Shown here: piece after piece, positions 9,802-17,838 of the stretch
Layout: every line of letters starts with the position of its first letter
How positions within the stretch are numbered: position 1 is the first letter of the stretch
Assembly: GCF_014230145.1 (NCBI RefSeq)
Contig: NZ_JACHVC010000012.1
Span: forward strand, 811,001-875,000
DNA: 64,000 bases
Source of the DNA: Pelagicoccus albus
GTDB taxonomy: Bacteria; Verrucomicrobiota; Verrucomicrobiia; Opitutales; Opitutaceae
Direction of reading: 5' to 3'
The notes under the pieces: model-generated
What the model was told of the DNA's origin: nothing
What the model saw: the letters and a program-made list of their open reading frames with translations, nothing else
The model's database searches: none
Position numbers and translations under genes: made by a program

Positions 9802-9832
9802 GGGGCTACCGATGGCCCCGATTTTGCTTTAC
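9802..9832 (+). terminator. Possible intrinsic terminator after paralogue 1
   Basis: GGGGC and GCCCC (9802-9806 / 9815-9819) flank an 8-nt loop and are followed by GATTTTGCTTT. The five-pair stem is short and the T-tract broken, so termination may be partial. Confidence 0.4.
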
Positions 9833-9893
9833 CTCGAATTCCCTTCAACTACCAAGGACGCCACGTGGAACCACCTAGGAGATCTTCTTATCC

Positions 9894-10754
9894 GTGAAAG
9901 ATTCTAAGACTATACTCAACCGGCAAGTCGCTCTCAGCCTGCTATTTCAGATACTAATCGTCGCTCTCCTGGCTCTTCCCCAGCTCGACGAGTATCGTCA
10001 GCAATTGGCGGAAATCACCAAGCTCCCGACCTCCGCTTTCTGGATTCCACTACTGGGAATACTTTTACTCGGCAACTTTCTGATTCTCAGCCGGATCGGC
10101 ACTAGCTTAGTCGAGCCGCTCGAAGAATTAGTGGATCAAACCCGTATGGGCGCCGCGACAATCGCCTTCCACAAAAAGAGCAAAAATGCGGAAGAAGACC
10201 ACCTGAAGCATTTCATCGAATCCCAATCCCTGCGTACCGCAGATATGGAGCAGGAGATCGTTCGAATGGAGAACGAAGTGGACCGAATTTCGGAACTGGC
10301 GAAAACCTCGCCTGAAGAGATCGACGCTCTCCGCATGGAAATTGCGAACCTTCAATCCGCGAAAGAAGATAGCGACTCGCAGATCTTGAAAGAGCAAACC
10401 AATGCGGCAGGGCTCGAAAAAGAGCTAATCGCAATTCGTCGAGAGCTGAAAATGCGCAATCGGGAACTCGAGACCGTGCGCAATGAAAGCGCCGCTTTGG
10501 CGAAAGAGACCGCGGAGGACGGAAGGCCTATGTCAGTCGTTCTCGCGGAAAAGCTAAAGACTCCACTCAATGTTATTCGCAACTTAGCAGGCAGACTCTC
10601 CCAGTCATGGGAAGATACGCCACCGTCTCAAATACGAGACGGCTTGGAAGAGATCAGCAAGCAGTCCGAAGAGCAATTCGCGGTGCTCAAGAAATACGTG
10701 GGTAGCGTAGATCTCGAAACAGAAGAAACCGAGGAGCCTAAGCAAACCGCTTGA
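9894..10754 (+). CDS. Two-TM, HAMP-like, coiled-coil protein with degenerate HisKA-like end (paralogue 2)
   Basis: A 286-residue product starting at GTG, with AGGAG 12 bases upstream. TM1 is at about 13-30 and TM2 at about 49-67; the HAMP-like segment contains VEPLEEL. A coiled coil runs to about residue 205, then 'LAEKLKTPLNVIRNLAGRL' near 218-236. That segment matches the HisKA helix (S-H-E-L-R-T-P-L-N), but the phosphoacceptor His position is Glu. No ATPase domain follows; the protein ends soon after a second HisKA-like helix. Inference: a pseudokinase dimerisation module that may pair with true kinases or with the upstream paralogue. It could also be a structural protein with chance resemblance, but HAMP plus HisKA in the right order argues against that. 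Confidence 0.72.
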   Translation: MKDSKTILNRQVALSLLFQILIVALLALPQLDEYRQQLAEITKLPTSAFWIPLLGILLLGNFLILSRIGTSLVEPLEELVDQTRMGAATIAFHKKSKNAEEDHLKHFIESQSLRTADMEQEIVRMENEVDRISELAKTSPEEIDALRMEIANLQSAKEDSDSQILKEQTNAAGLEKELIAIRRELKMRNRELETVRNESAALAKETAEDGRPMSVVLAEKLKTPLNVIRNLAGRLSQSWEDTPPSQIRDGLEEISKQSEEQFAVLKKYVGSVDLETEETEEPKQTA

Positions 10755-10826
10755 GCGACTATATTCGCGGCAGAGCCTTTCCGGTTTGCCTAAGCGAATC
10801 TGGCCCCTAGCTTCCGTCGCTCGAAC

Positions 10827-11690
10827 ATGAGCGACCAAAACTACCGCAAAATCCTCACCCACCCAGGGTCAGCCCATAAGGACGATCTGCTCGCCTGCTG
10901 CCTCCTTTTGGCTCAAAGCCCGGCACCCATAGAGCGCCGCGAGCCGACTCCCGAAGATTTGGCAGACCCAAGCATCGCTGTCGTCGATGTGGGCGACCAA
11001 CATGCCCCAGAACTGGGCAACTTTGATCACCACCAATTTTCCAAGGACACTGCTCCCACCTGCGCTTTATCCCTAGTCCTGCAAAGCCTCGGCCTTTACG
11101 AGGACGCCCGCACTTTTTGCGAATGGCTAGAACCTGCCGAATGGTTCGATTGTCGTGGCCCCAACCAAACCGCCAAATGGCTGGGCGTGGAGCGAGACGT
11201 CATCGGAAAACTCAATTCTCCGATCGACATGACTCTACTGAGGCGATTCGCAGCGAAGTCGGAGCTTCTGCCGGGCGACACGATCTGGGAAATGATGAAA
11301 CTCGTCGGAGAGGACTTAGTCGGCTACCTGACAGGTACGCGCCAACGCATCGACTTCGTCGCCCAGCATAGCAAGCTCTGGGAATTGGGCGGCCTGAAAT
11401 TCCTTTTCCTGCCGCGAGTCGAAACGGAGATCGACGATGCTTCATCTGGAATCGGACACTTCCTCCGAGAGCGCGGTCTCGATCGAGAAGTGGCCGGCAC
11501 CATTTATCCAGACAAGCGAAACGTGGGCTACGGGATTTCGCGCTACAATGATCATCCTGCCCTCGACTACACCCGTATCGAAGCGGAGCCAGATGTTCAC
11601 TTCGCTCACAAAAGCGGTTTCGTCGCCAAAACAACCGCCACTGAAACGGAGCGCCTCCAGCAACTCGCCCAGAAAGGTATCAAAGCCTAG
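10827..11690 (+). CDS. MYG1-related / UPF0160-like metal-dependent hydrolase (COG4286 type)
   Basis: A 287-residue cytosolic protein. The N terminus carries THPGSAHKDDLLA (residues 11-23) and later a DVGD (54-57) and FDHHQF (66-71). This is the His/Asp pattern of MYG1-type proteins, which resemble DHH phosphoesterases and probably bind divalent metal at these residues. The bacterial COG4286 group is conserved but biochemically uncharacterised; eukaryotic MYG1 is described as an exonuclease. The length fits the family. It is followed by a hairpin-rich stretch and terminators and appears monocistronic. No Shine-Dalgarno sequence precedes the ATG. Confidence 0.75.
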   Translation: MSDQNYRKILTHPGSAHKDDLLACCLLLAQSPAPIERREPTPEDLADPSIAVVDVGDQHAPELGNFDHHQFSKDTAPTCALSLVLQSLGLYEDARTFCEWLEPAEWFDCRGPNQTAKWLGVERDVIGKLNSPIDMTLLRRFAAKSELLPGDTIWEMMKLVGEDLVGYLTGTRQRIDFVAQHSKLWELGGLKFLFLPRVETEIDDASSGIGHFLRERGLDREVAGTIYPDKRNVGYGISRYNDHPALDYTRIEAEPDVHFAHKSGFVAKTTATETERLQQLAQKGIKA

Positions 11691-11756
11691 AACGATCCTT
11701 AGGAACCTCTCAAATTTGGCCCAAATGCTACTTTTTTGTATTTATCGCAAAAAATA

Positions 11757-11872
11757 TTGAACACTTTGGGCTTTCGCCCGTCTTTCTCGGTGTATCTCGC
11801 TTAGCGAGATCTTTTGGGGTAATTAAGAAAACTATGGCGGATCACTTAGGGGTAGGTGATCCGCCTTTTCTT
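11757..11872 (+). ncRNA. Candidate structured RNA with three hairpins (unnamed)
   Basis: Three hairpins follow each other in 115 bases: GGGC/GCCC with loop TTTC (11768-11779), ATCTCGC/GCGAGAT with loop TTA (11794-11810), and a 10-bp GGCGGATCAC/GTGATCCGCC stem with a 10-nt loop and T-tract (11836-11872). The last is a strong intrinsic terminator. This could be a small RNA, or simply a structured 3' untranslated region of the MYG1-like gene, whose stop is 70 bases upstream. No convincing -35/-10 pair was found. It matches no RNA family I can name. Confidence 0.3.
11836..11872 (+). terminator. Strong rho-independent terminator
   Basis: A perfect 10-bp stem (11836-11845 / 11856-11865) is followed by TTTTCTTT. 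It terminates rightward transcription from the MYG1-like gene and/or the candidate RNA before the convergent map gene. Confidence 0.8.
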
Positions 11873-11890
11873 TGCCCTCAAGATCCGGAC

Positions 11891-11917
11891 AAAAAAAAGC
11901 CCGCCTAAATGACGGGC
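11891..11917 (-). terminator. Rho-independent terminator of map
   Basis: On the minus strand GCCCGTC, a six-base loop and a GCGGGC arm form a stem with one mismatch, followed by eight T residues. It lies 13 bases beyond the map stop codon. Confidence 0.8.
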
Positions 11918-11929
11918 CGTGAATGTCGC

Positions 11930-12715
11930 TTAAGCAAGTGCGGGAGCGGTTTTACCTTCGGGAACGGTCAAAATCTCAGGACCATTTTCCCCTACCAAAA
12001 CCGTGTGCTCGAAGTGAGCGGAAGGGCTGCCGTCTGCGCTGAGCGCTGTCCATCCATCGTCTCCCATGGCGATCTTGTGTTTGCCCATGTTGACCATCGG
12101 CTCGATACACAGGACCATGCCTCGCTTGAGACGTTGGTAATCTCCCGGGCGGCCAAAATTTGGGATTTGCGGCTCTTCGTGCAGGCTCTTGCCCACTCCG
12201 TGTCCCACAAAATCTCGGATTACGCTAAATCCCGCCCGCTCGACCTTTTTCTGCACCGCGCTGGAAATCTTGCCGACCTTGTTACCGGCGACCGCGTTTT
12301 TAATGCCGTCGTACATCGACTCTTCCGTCACATCCAACAAGCGCTGCAATTGGGAATCCACCCTGCCAACCGGAACGGTACGGCAATTGTCTCCAATGTA
12401 ACCACGATAGCGGGTGCAAACGTCTACACTGATGATGTCGCCTTCCTTGAGGACTCGTTCGAGCGTTCCAATTCCGTGTACCACCTCGTCGTTAACAGAG
12501 AGGCATGTCCAAGACGGGAACACGCGCGAACCGACTTGGTACTTGTAGCAGGCGCTTTCGGCTTCCAGCTCCTCGATAAAACGACGGCCCGCCTGATCCA
12601 AATCGTATGTGTTCATACCTGGCACAACCAACGCGCACATGCGATCCAGCACGGTCGCTGCCACTTGGGAGGCTTCTTTGATTGCGGTGTATTGCTCTTC
12701 GTTACGTACGATCAT
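11930..12715 (-). CDS. map: Methionine aminopeptidase, type I
   Basis: A 261-residue cytosolic metalloenzyme that removes the initiator Met from nascent proteins. The five metal ligands of type I enzymes are in place: two Asp in 'SVDVCTRYRGYIGDNCRT', His in 'GHGVGKSLHEEP', Glu in 'CIEPM' and Glu in 'FEHTVLV'. The substrate-side His is in 'VNDEVVHGIG'. No N-terminal extension or zinc-finger linker is present. An in-frame start 93 bases upstream exists, but ATG at 12715 (MIVRNEEQY) matches the family N terminus. It is a single-gene unit with a good terminator behind it. Confidence 0.95.
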   Translation of the reverse strand: MIVRNEEQYTAIKEASQVAATVLDRMCALVVPGMNTYDLDQAGRRFIEELEAESACYKYQVGSRVFPSWTCLSVNDEVVHGIGTLERVLKEGDIISVDVCTRYRGYIGDNCRTVPVGRVDSQLQRLLDVTEESMYDGIKNAVAGNKVGKISSAVQKKVERAGFSVIRDFVGHGVGKSLHEEPQIPNFGRPGDYQRLKRGMVLCIEPMVNMGKHKIAMGDDGWTALSADGSPSAHFEHTVLVGENGPEILTVPEGKTAPALA

Positions 12716-12849
12716 CGTCTTAGTTTTAAAGTTTGTTCTCCAATAGAGAATCGGTTTCAAGCGCAAAACCTTTGGGAACGGAGTCGGAAAAGACTCTCGA
12801 TTCGACAACGGATGAGCAATGAGCTCTCCCGCAAATCCGCTCGGGGCCC

Positions 12850-14217
12850 TCAGTCCGAGGCTTCCAATTGGGAATCTTCGAAGGCCAATTCAACCGTTTC
12901 CTCCGGCAAACCCTTCTTCGCTTTTGCTCCCAATTCCTTCAAGCGCTCGATTTGCTGCACCAAGTTTCCGCGCCCTTCCGACAATTTGCTCATCGCCGAA
13001 TCGTAGGCAAGTTGGCTACGCCCAATCTGTTCGCCGACCTTTTTCATATCCTCGAAAAAGCCCACAAACTTATCGTAGAGAGCTCCGCCCCTTTCCGCGA
13101 TCTCGATAGCATTTCTCGTTTGCTTCTCCTGTCTCCATATATTGGCGACAGTTCTTAAGGTCGCGAGAAGAGTCGTTGGCGTTACGATCACTACGTTCTG
13201 CCCAAATGCGAAATCAAACAAGCTCGGATCTTCCTGTACAGCGAGGGCAAAGGCAGGCTCGATCGGAACAAACATCAAAGCGAAATCAGGAGACTGGATC
13301 TGGTAAAGCGTATCATATCGTTTCTTTCCAAGCTCAGTGACATGCTGTTTCAAACTTTGGATATGCTCCTTCAGAGCCGTAACCCGCTGTTGCGGGTCCT
13401 CCTCATTCACCCAGCGCTCATATGCGACAAGGCTTACTTTGGCATCAACTACGAGGTGCTTCCCATCGGGCAAATGAATCAGTACATCCGGCTGTTTCCG
13501 CCTTCCGTCTTCCCCTACAAAACTCGCTTGGGTCTGGAACTCCCTGCCTTGCGCCAAACCTGACTTTTCCAACACGGACTCCAAGATAAACTCGCCCCAA
13601 TTTCCTTGCGTCTTGCTTTGCCCTTTAAGTGCGGTGGTGAGGTTACGAGCTTCTTCGCTCATTTGCTGATTCGCTTCACCAAGCAACTTCAGTTGAGCCA
13701 CAAGCTCGGCCCGGTCCTTCACACTTTGATCATGCGTAGTCTCCACACGACTACGAAAATCCGTTAACTTTTCGGCCAAAGGCAGAAGCAATTTATCCAA
13801 GCTCTCTTTGTTGCTAGCTACGAATTTCTGGGAGTTGGCATCGAGTACCCGAGTAGCTAAAGCTTCGAACTCTGCGGTCAGCTTCTTTTGCAACTCCGCG
13901 AGCTCCCGCTTTTGCTCTTCGACCCTCAACTCCATGTCTCGAGCCGCTTGACGAGAGGCGGCAAGCTGGCGGTCCAGCTCCGCGTTTTGTTTCCGAGCTT
14001 CTGAAAGCTCGCCCCGTGTTCCGTCGCTAAGCGTCTCCGCATTTCGGCAACGCTCCTGCCAAACCGCATTGTCCTTTTCCAAGTCAGCGAGCTTATTTTC
14101 AAGTTCAGCGGAGCGGACTAACGCGGATTTCTTGAGCGACCGGATTCGGAAATAGCTGATCGCCCAGACAAAAACGACGCCACCTGCCAAGGCTGCCAGC
14201 CAATCCCATTCTCTCAC
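12850..14217 (-). CDS. rmuC: RmuC-family DNA recombination protein
   Basis: The 455-residue protein has a single N-terminal TM helix (about 8-24), a long coiled coil (about 30-190) and the RmuC domain. That domain is recognised by 'GNWGEFILESVLEKSGL', 'PDVLIHLPDGKHLVVDAKVSL' and 'FVPIEPAFALAV'. RmuC proteins have a PD-(D/E)XK-nuclease-like core (the D-x-K in VDAKVS) and limit inversions at short inverted repeats in E. coli; the mechanism is unresolved. The start is GTG, whose GTGA overlaps the TGA of the upstream dtxR-like gene by four bases. The two are thus translationally coupled. Nothing in the sequence explains why a DNA protein should be tied to a metal regulator. Confidence 0.9.
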   Translation of the reverse strand: MREWDWLAALAGGVVFVWAISYFRIRSLKKSALVRSAELENKLADLEKDNAVWQERCRNAETLSDGTRGELSEARKQNAELDRQLAASRQAARDMELRVEEQKRELAELQKKLTAEFEALATRVLDANSQKFVASNKESLDKLLLPLAEKLTDFRSRVETTHDQSVKDRAELVAQLKLLGEANQQMSEEARNLTTALKGQSKTQGNWGEFILESVLEKSGLAQGREFQTQASFVGEDGRRKQPDVLIHLPDGKHLVVDAKVSLVAYERWVNEEDPQQRVTALKEHIQSLKQHVTELGKKRYDTLYQIQSPDFALMFVPIEPAFALAVQEDPSLFDFAFGQNVVIVTPTTLLATLRTVANIWRQEKQTRNAIEIAERGGALYDKFVGFFEDMKKVGEQIGRSQLAYDSAMSKLSEGRGNLVQQIERLKELGAKAKKGLPEETVELAFEDSQLEASD

Positions 14218-14888
14218 TCGACCCCCTCCAGCTCCACGCTGATCTTGCGAGCCGCTTCCATCCCCAATTGTCTGATTTCTCCCGATTGAAACAGCAGGGT
14301 CATGACGCCTGCCTGCTTGTCATACTGCGATATGGAAAGTTGCGTGCCCGGGGTCAGCTCGATCTGCTCGAGGTACTTGAGAAAGGCGTCTTCTTGATTT
14401 TCGATGCGGCCCACTCGAGCGCGTTGCCCTTGCTTGCACATTGAGAGCGGCACCAAGTCTCGCTCAGCGATAATTCCACGAGCGTCAGGAATAGGGTCGC
14501 CGTGCGGATCAAGCTCGGGTCGACCCAGTAGCACATCGATCCGCTCTAAAACTCGATCGGATATGACGTGCTCCAACGCCTCCGCCTCGTCGTGAATCTC
14601 ATGCCAATCCATGCCCAAGACCTGTACCAGAAAAAGCTCAACCATGCGGTGGCGGCGCAAAACCAAAAGAGCGAGCTCCTTGCCTTGCCCAGTTAACTCC
14701 ACCCCGACACGAGGCGTGTAGCCAACCAGTCCAGTTTTGGCCAAGGACTTCACCATGGTGGTCGCGGTACCGGGAGTAACCTCCAATGCAGTCGCAAGTT
14801 CTCCCATGCTCACGTTGCCTCCCGCTCCTTGCTCGAACTGCAGGGTATAAATCTTCTTGATGTAGTTCTCTACTGTGCTGGTCGCCAT
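14214..14888 (-). CDS. DtxR/MntR-family metal-dependent transcription regulator
   Basis: A 224-residue protein. The N-terminal winged helix-turn-helix (about 1-65, with 'YIKKIYTL' and 'ALEVTPGTATTMVKSLAKTGLV') is followed by the dimerisation/metal domain with 'RRHRMVELFLVQVLGMDWHEIHDEAEALEHVISD', rich in His/Glu ligands. A C-terminal FeoA/SH3-like domain is at about 150-224. Such regulators repress iron or manganese uptake genes when metal is bound. No transporter is adjacent, so the regulon is elsewhere. AGGAG lies 7 bases before the ATG, one of the clearer ribosome sites in the window. It leads the two-gene unit with rmuC. Confidence 0.9.
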   Translation of the reverse strand: MATSTVENYIKKIYTLQFEQGAGGNVSMGELATALEVTPGTATTMVKSLAKTGLVGYTPRVGVELTGQGKELALLVLRRHRMVELFLVQVLGMDWHEIHDEAEALEHVISDRVLERIDVLLGRPELDPHGDPIPDARGIIAERDLVPLSMCKQGQRARVGRIENQEDAFLKYLEQIELTPGTQLSISQYDKQAGVMTLLFQSGEIRQLGMEAARKISVELEGVE

Positions 14889-15083
14889 TTAAGCTCTCCT
14901 GCCGGGCTAAAATCAGTAACAAGGGGTGACGGATCGACTTTGAGAATGGAAGCCTTTTGTCGACCGAAAGCCGGACCTATTCCGTCGTAAATCGAGTGTT
15001 AATTGGATCTGAGTGAAAAACTTAAGGCCATAAGGTCTTACACTTATAGCTGGGCTTGCCGATGTAAGGAATCTGACGCAGTT

Positions 15084-15695
15084 ATGAGTTCCAAGTACAA
15101 AGTCCACATAGTCGAAGACGATCGTACCACACGACGCCTTCTCGAAAACGTTACCAGTATGCTCGGCTATGACGTCCGCTCCTACGAGGATGGACAAGAG
15201 GCATGGAACTCATTCGAGCTCGAGCGCCCGCAGATCGTGATTAGCGACTGGAAAATTCCTGAAATAGACGGACTAGAGCTTTGCCGTAGACTTCGCGAGA
15301 GCATGAAGGAGAGCTACACCTACTTCGTGTTGGTCAGTGCTCAAAAACGCTCCAAACCGAATCTCGAAGCCGCCATCAACGCTGGCGTAGACGACTTTCT
15401 CAAAAAGCCGATCGGCTCGGACGACATCTGGAACCGCCTACGCGTGGCCGAACGCATTCTCAATTTTAACCATCAGGTTCGCCGCCTCGAAAGCCTGATC
15501 CCCATTTGCTGCTACTGTAAAAAGGTTCGCAACGACGGAGATCTATGGGAGCAAATCGAGCAATACGTGAACGAGCGAACTGGAGCTGACTTCACCCACT
15601 CTATCTGCCCAACTTGCATGGACACTCATGTCCGGCCACAGATGGAGTCCTACAAAAAGTCGCTCAAGGACAAGCAACGCGCTTCCACCGACTAA
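15084..15695 (+). CDS. Response regulator with C-terminal cysteine-cluster domain
   Basis: The 203-residue product has a receiver at 1-125: acidic pocket E11/D12/D13, phospho-Asp D55 (VISDWKIPE), Thr/Ser position near S85 and K108 (KKP). Instead of a DNA-binding domain it ends in CCYCKKVRN (C142, C143, C145) and 'SICPTC' (C175, C178), spaced with a conserved W-E-Q-I-E-Q-Y stretch. This tail recurs at the C terminus of PAS and receiver proteins in several phyla and looks like a zinc or other metal site; its function is unknown. ATG at 15084 is preferred over an upstream TTG because the receiver begins directly after it. No partner kinase is adjacent. It overlaps the Smr gene tail-to-tail by 4 bp. 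Confidence 0.85.
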   Translation: MSSKYKVHIVEDDRTTRRLLENVTSMLGYDVRSYEDGQEAWNSFELERPQIVISDWKIPEIDGLELCRRLRESMKESYTYFVLVSAQKRSKPNLEAAINAGVDDFLKKPIGSDDIWNRLRVAERILNFNHQVRRLESLIPICCYCKKVRNDGDLWEQIEQYVNERTGADFTHSICPTCMDTHVRPQMESYKKSLKDKQRASTD

Positions 15696-15982
15696 GGCTC
15701 AGTCACCTCGCTCTGCTTGAGCCAGACCAAGGTCGCCCCCCAGCCGCCACTTGTCTGATCGCCCAATTCGAATCGGATCACCGAGTCGTTCTTTTTTAGT
15801 TGGGCATGCACCAGCTCTCTGAGAGCGCCCGTACCCTTTCCGTGGATCACCCGGACCTTGAAAATTCCCTTTTCGCGACAGAGTTCGAAATAGTCGGGCA
15901 GCAGCTCTTTGACCTCTCCAGGCCGAAAGGTGTGTAAGTCCAATTCGTCCGAAATGGGAAATTCAACCGGCTCATCTTCCAT
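15692..15982 (-). CDS. Small Smr-domain protein
   Basis: A 96-residue stand-alone Smr domain: LDLHTFRP near the N terminus, then VRVIHGKGTGALR with the HGKG motif, and GGWGATLVWL at the end. Smr domains bind nucleic acid and many are endoribonucleases or nicking enzymes. In stand-alone bacterial forms the role is often unassigned, and some act on colliding ribosomes. The LDLH and HGKG motifs expected for activity are intact. ATG at 15982 is preferred; the longer frame would begin at TTG. No operon partner. Confidence 0.85.
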   Translation of the reverse strand: MEDEPVEFPISDELDLHTFRPGEVKELLPDYFELCREKGIFKVRVIHGKGTGALRELVHAQLKKNDSVIRFELGDQTSGGWGATLVWLKQSEVTEP

Positions 15983-16089
15983 TAAAAGGTAAAACAAACG
16001 AATCCCGGCAGGGAATCGACTAAAACCGCTGGTGATTCATCCGAATTATCCTTAGGGAGCTTATCCATATATCGCTGCCGACTTGATCT

Positions 16090-16800
16090 ATGTTTCGCCA
16101 TTTTCGCCAGTTTAGCTCCAGCCTATGCCTGCTTCTTGTTTGGGTCTCATCACCTTTGGGCGCAGAGGAAAAGACCGACGGGGAGATCGTACCGCCCGTC
16201 GCGATCTACAAAGTGGACCCCACACACCCTCCCGAGCTCTATTCACGCGGCGTCGAAGGCGAGGCCATAATAATCGCGTCGGTCGACATGTTCGGCACAG
16301 TCGTCGACCCAATGGTCGACAGAGCCACCCACGAAGAGTTTGGTCTGGCCGCTATGATCGCTTGCTCGGAATGGATTTTCGAGCCGGCTACCAAAAACGG
16401 CGTGCCCATCGCGATCCGAGTGAAAATCCCTTTCGATTTCAAAATAGCTTTCGAACACAAACTAAACGTCGAGATGGGTCGCGAAGTCTTCAAGGAAATC
16501 GACGTTCCGATCATTCCCTCCTTCGAGCTGGATCAGTCCCCTACCTTGAGCTTTATGCCTGCCTTCGCGGAGTTCTATCCGGATGAGCTGATAAACACCG
16601 GCAAGACCTCAGCCGTTAGCGTCGAATTCGTCATCAATCCAGAGGGTAACGTCATGAACCCAAGAATCGTCTCCACCTCGACTCCGGGATTCGAAGAAGC
16701 GGCCATGCGGGCGGTTAGCCATATCAAATACAAGCCCATCCGAGTAGACGGACAAGCCGTCTACGTTTCCTTGATGATTCCCATCCAGTTCTCGCAATAG
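16090..16800 (+). CDS. Secreted protein with two tandem TonB C-terminal-like domains
   Basis: A 236-residue protein with a signal peptide (about 1-25, ending near LGA/EEK). It holds two TonB_C-like repeats, at about 35-118 ('PPVAIYKVDPTHPPELYSRGVEGEAIIIASVDMFGTV') and about 140-236 ('SVEFVINPEGNVMNPRIV', then 'KYKPIRVDGQAV'). Both have the strand-helix pattern that carries 'P..A...G.V.v.f.vd..G.v'. No TM anchor or Pro-rich spacer is present, so it is unlikely to be an energy transducer by itself. A periplasmic binding or scaffolding role is more likely. No partner gene is nearby. Function unknown. Confidence 0.7.
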   Translation: MFRHFRQFSSSLCLLLVWVSSPLGAEEKTDGEIVPPVAIYKVDPTHPPELYSRGVEGEAIIIASVDMFGTVVDPMVDRATHEEFGLAAMIACSEWIFEPATKNGVPIAIRVKIPFDFKIAFEHKLNVEMGREVFKEIDVPIIPSFELDQSPTLSFMPAFAEFYPDELINTGKTSAVSVEFVINPEGNVMNPRIVSTSTPGFEEAAMRAVSHIKYKPIRVDGQAVYVSLMIPIQFSQ

Positions 16801-16807
16801 GAACGGG

Positions 16808-17704
16808 CTAGCGGGCGAGGACGATCAAGACCACCCCAAGCAGGATACCGAGAACACAAGGCGTCTTGGCTCGATAGTTTCTTTCTTTGAAAAGGAAATA
16901 CCCCGCTGTGAAACTGACTAAAACGCCGCCCCTCCGCAGACAGGAAACCACTGAGATCATCGCATCCTCATCCCGCAGAGCCTGAAAATAGAGGTAGTCC
17001 GCCACCAAGAGCGAGACGCCAATCAGCGGCATAGACCAGCGCCATTCAAACGCTCCTCGCGGCCACCACCGACGCCACCAGCCCAACATCATGGGAAACA
17101 TCACGACGACTAGGTAAATTGAAAACCAAGCCTGTACAGTGGAAGCCTGATAGCCCAGCGTCCCCATCAGATACTTGTCGTACAAGCCACTAACAGTGCC
17201 AGCCAAAGTCCCGCCAATCATACAAAAGACCCACCTGTTCCGGTGGAAAACGAAGCCTTCGCGCTTACCGGCAAAGGATAGGGCAACAAACGAAAGCAAG
17301 GTCACCGCGATCCCCCACCATTGGAGCCCATTGGGCCTTTCGGTGAAGATGACGACCGCAGCAAGGAGAGTCCAAAACGGCCCCGTAGCGCGAATTCCAC
17401 CCGCCAGCGATACCGGCAAGTGCTTCAGAGCGAAGTAGGACAAAACCCATGAAACCGAGACGATCGTTGATTTGAGCAGAAGCCGGAGATGGTCGACCAA
17501 TTGCAGCGACTCCACCTGAAGGAATGGAAAGGGCGTTTCCCCTTGGCTGGACCAAATCACCCACGGAATCCAAAGCGACGCTCCAGTGCACACACTGATG
17601 TACAGGGCCGGAATGACGGCGTTATCCATGACTGAACGCTTCTTAAAAACGTCGTACACCCCTAAAAACAAGGCGCTCGCTACTGCTTCGTATACCCAAT
17701 TCAT
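16808..17704 (-). CDS. DMT-superfamily transporter (EamA-type)
   Basis: A 298-residue inner-membrane protein with about ten hydrophobic helices in two repeated halves, the EamA layout. 'ALKHLPVSLAGGIRATGPFWTLLAAVVIFTERPN' is the characteristic half-end segment, matched by 'MISVVSCLRRGGVLVSFTAGYFLFKERN' in the second half. Members move metabolites or drugs; the substrate is unknown. ATG at 17704 is chosen over an upstream GTG, since it opens directly into the first helix. It converges with the tandem TonB_C gene with 7 bp between stops. Confidence 0.8.
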   Translation of the reverse strand: MNWVYEAVASALFLGVYDVFKKRSVMDNAVIPALYISVCTGASLWIPWVIWSSQGETPFPFLQVESLQLVDHLRLLLKSTIVSVSWVLSYFALKHLPVSLAGGIRATGPFWTLLAAVVIFTERPNGLQWWGIAVTLLSFVALSFAGKREGFVFHRNRWVFCMIGGTLAGTVSGLYDKYLMGTLGYQASTVQAWFSIYLVVVMFPMMLGWWRRWWPRGAFEWRWSMPLIGVSLLVADYLYFQALRDEDAMISVVSCLRRGGVLVSFTAGYFLFKERNYRAKTPCVLGILLGVVLIVLAR

Positions 17705-17838
17705 CAAAACTGCTCCACTAGCCACAGCTGCTAAAGCGCCACAACTAAAAATACCTTACTTGAGAAGCTGTCCGAGCATTGGAAATCTTGCTTCGGGCCT
17801 CGCATTCGCATCCCTCCACAATAAATTCCCCATCCTCT

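Noticed and set aside
11909-13006. 365-codon plus-strand open frame over map and rmuC
   Set aside because: It is antisense to two clear genes (map and rmuC), and its translation has no family pattern and odd composition; a shadow frame of high-GC coding DNA.
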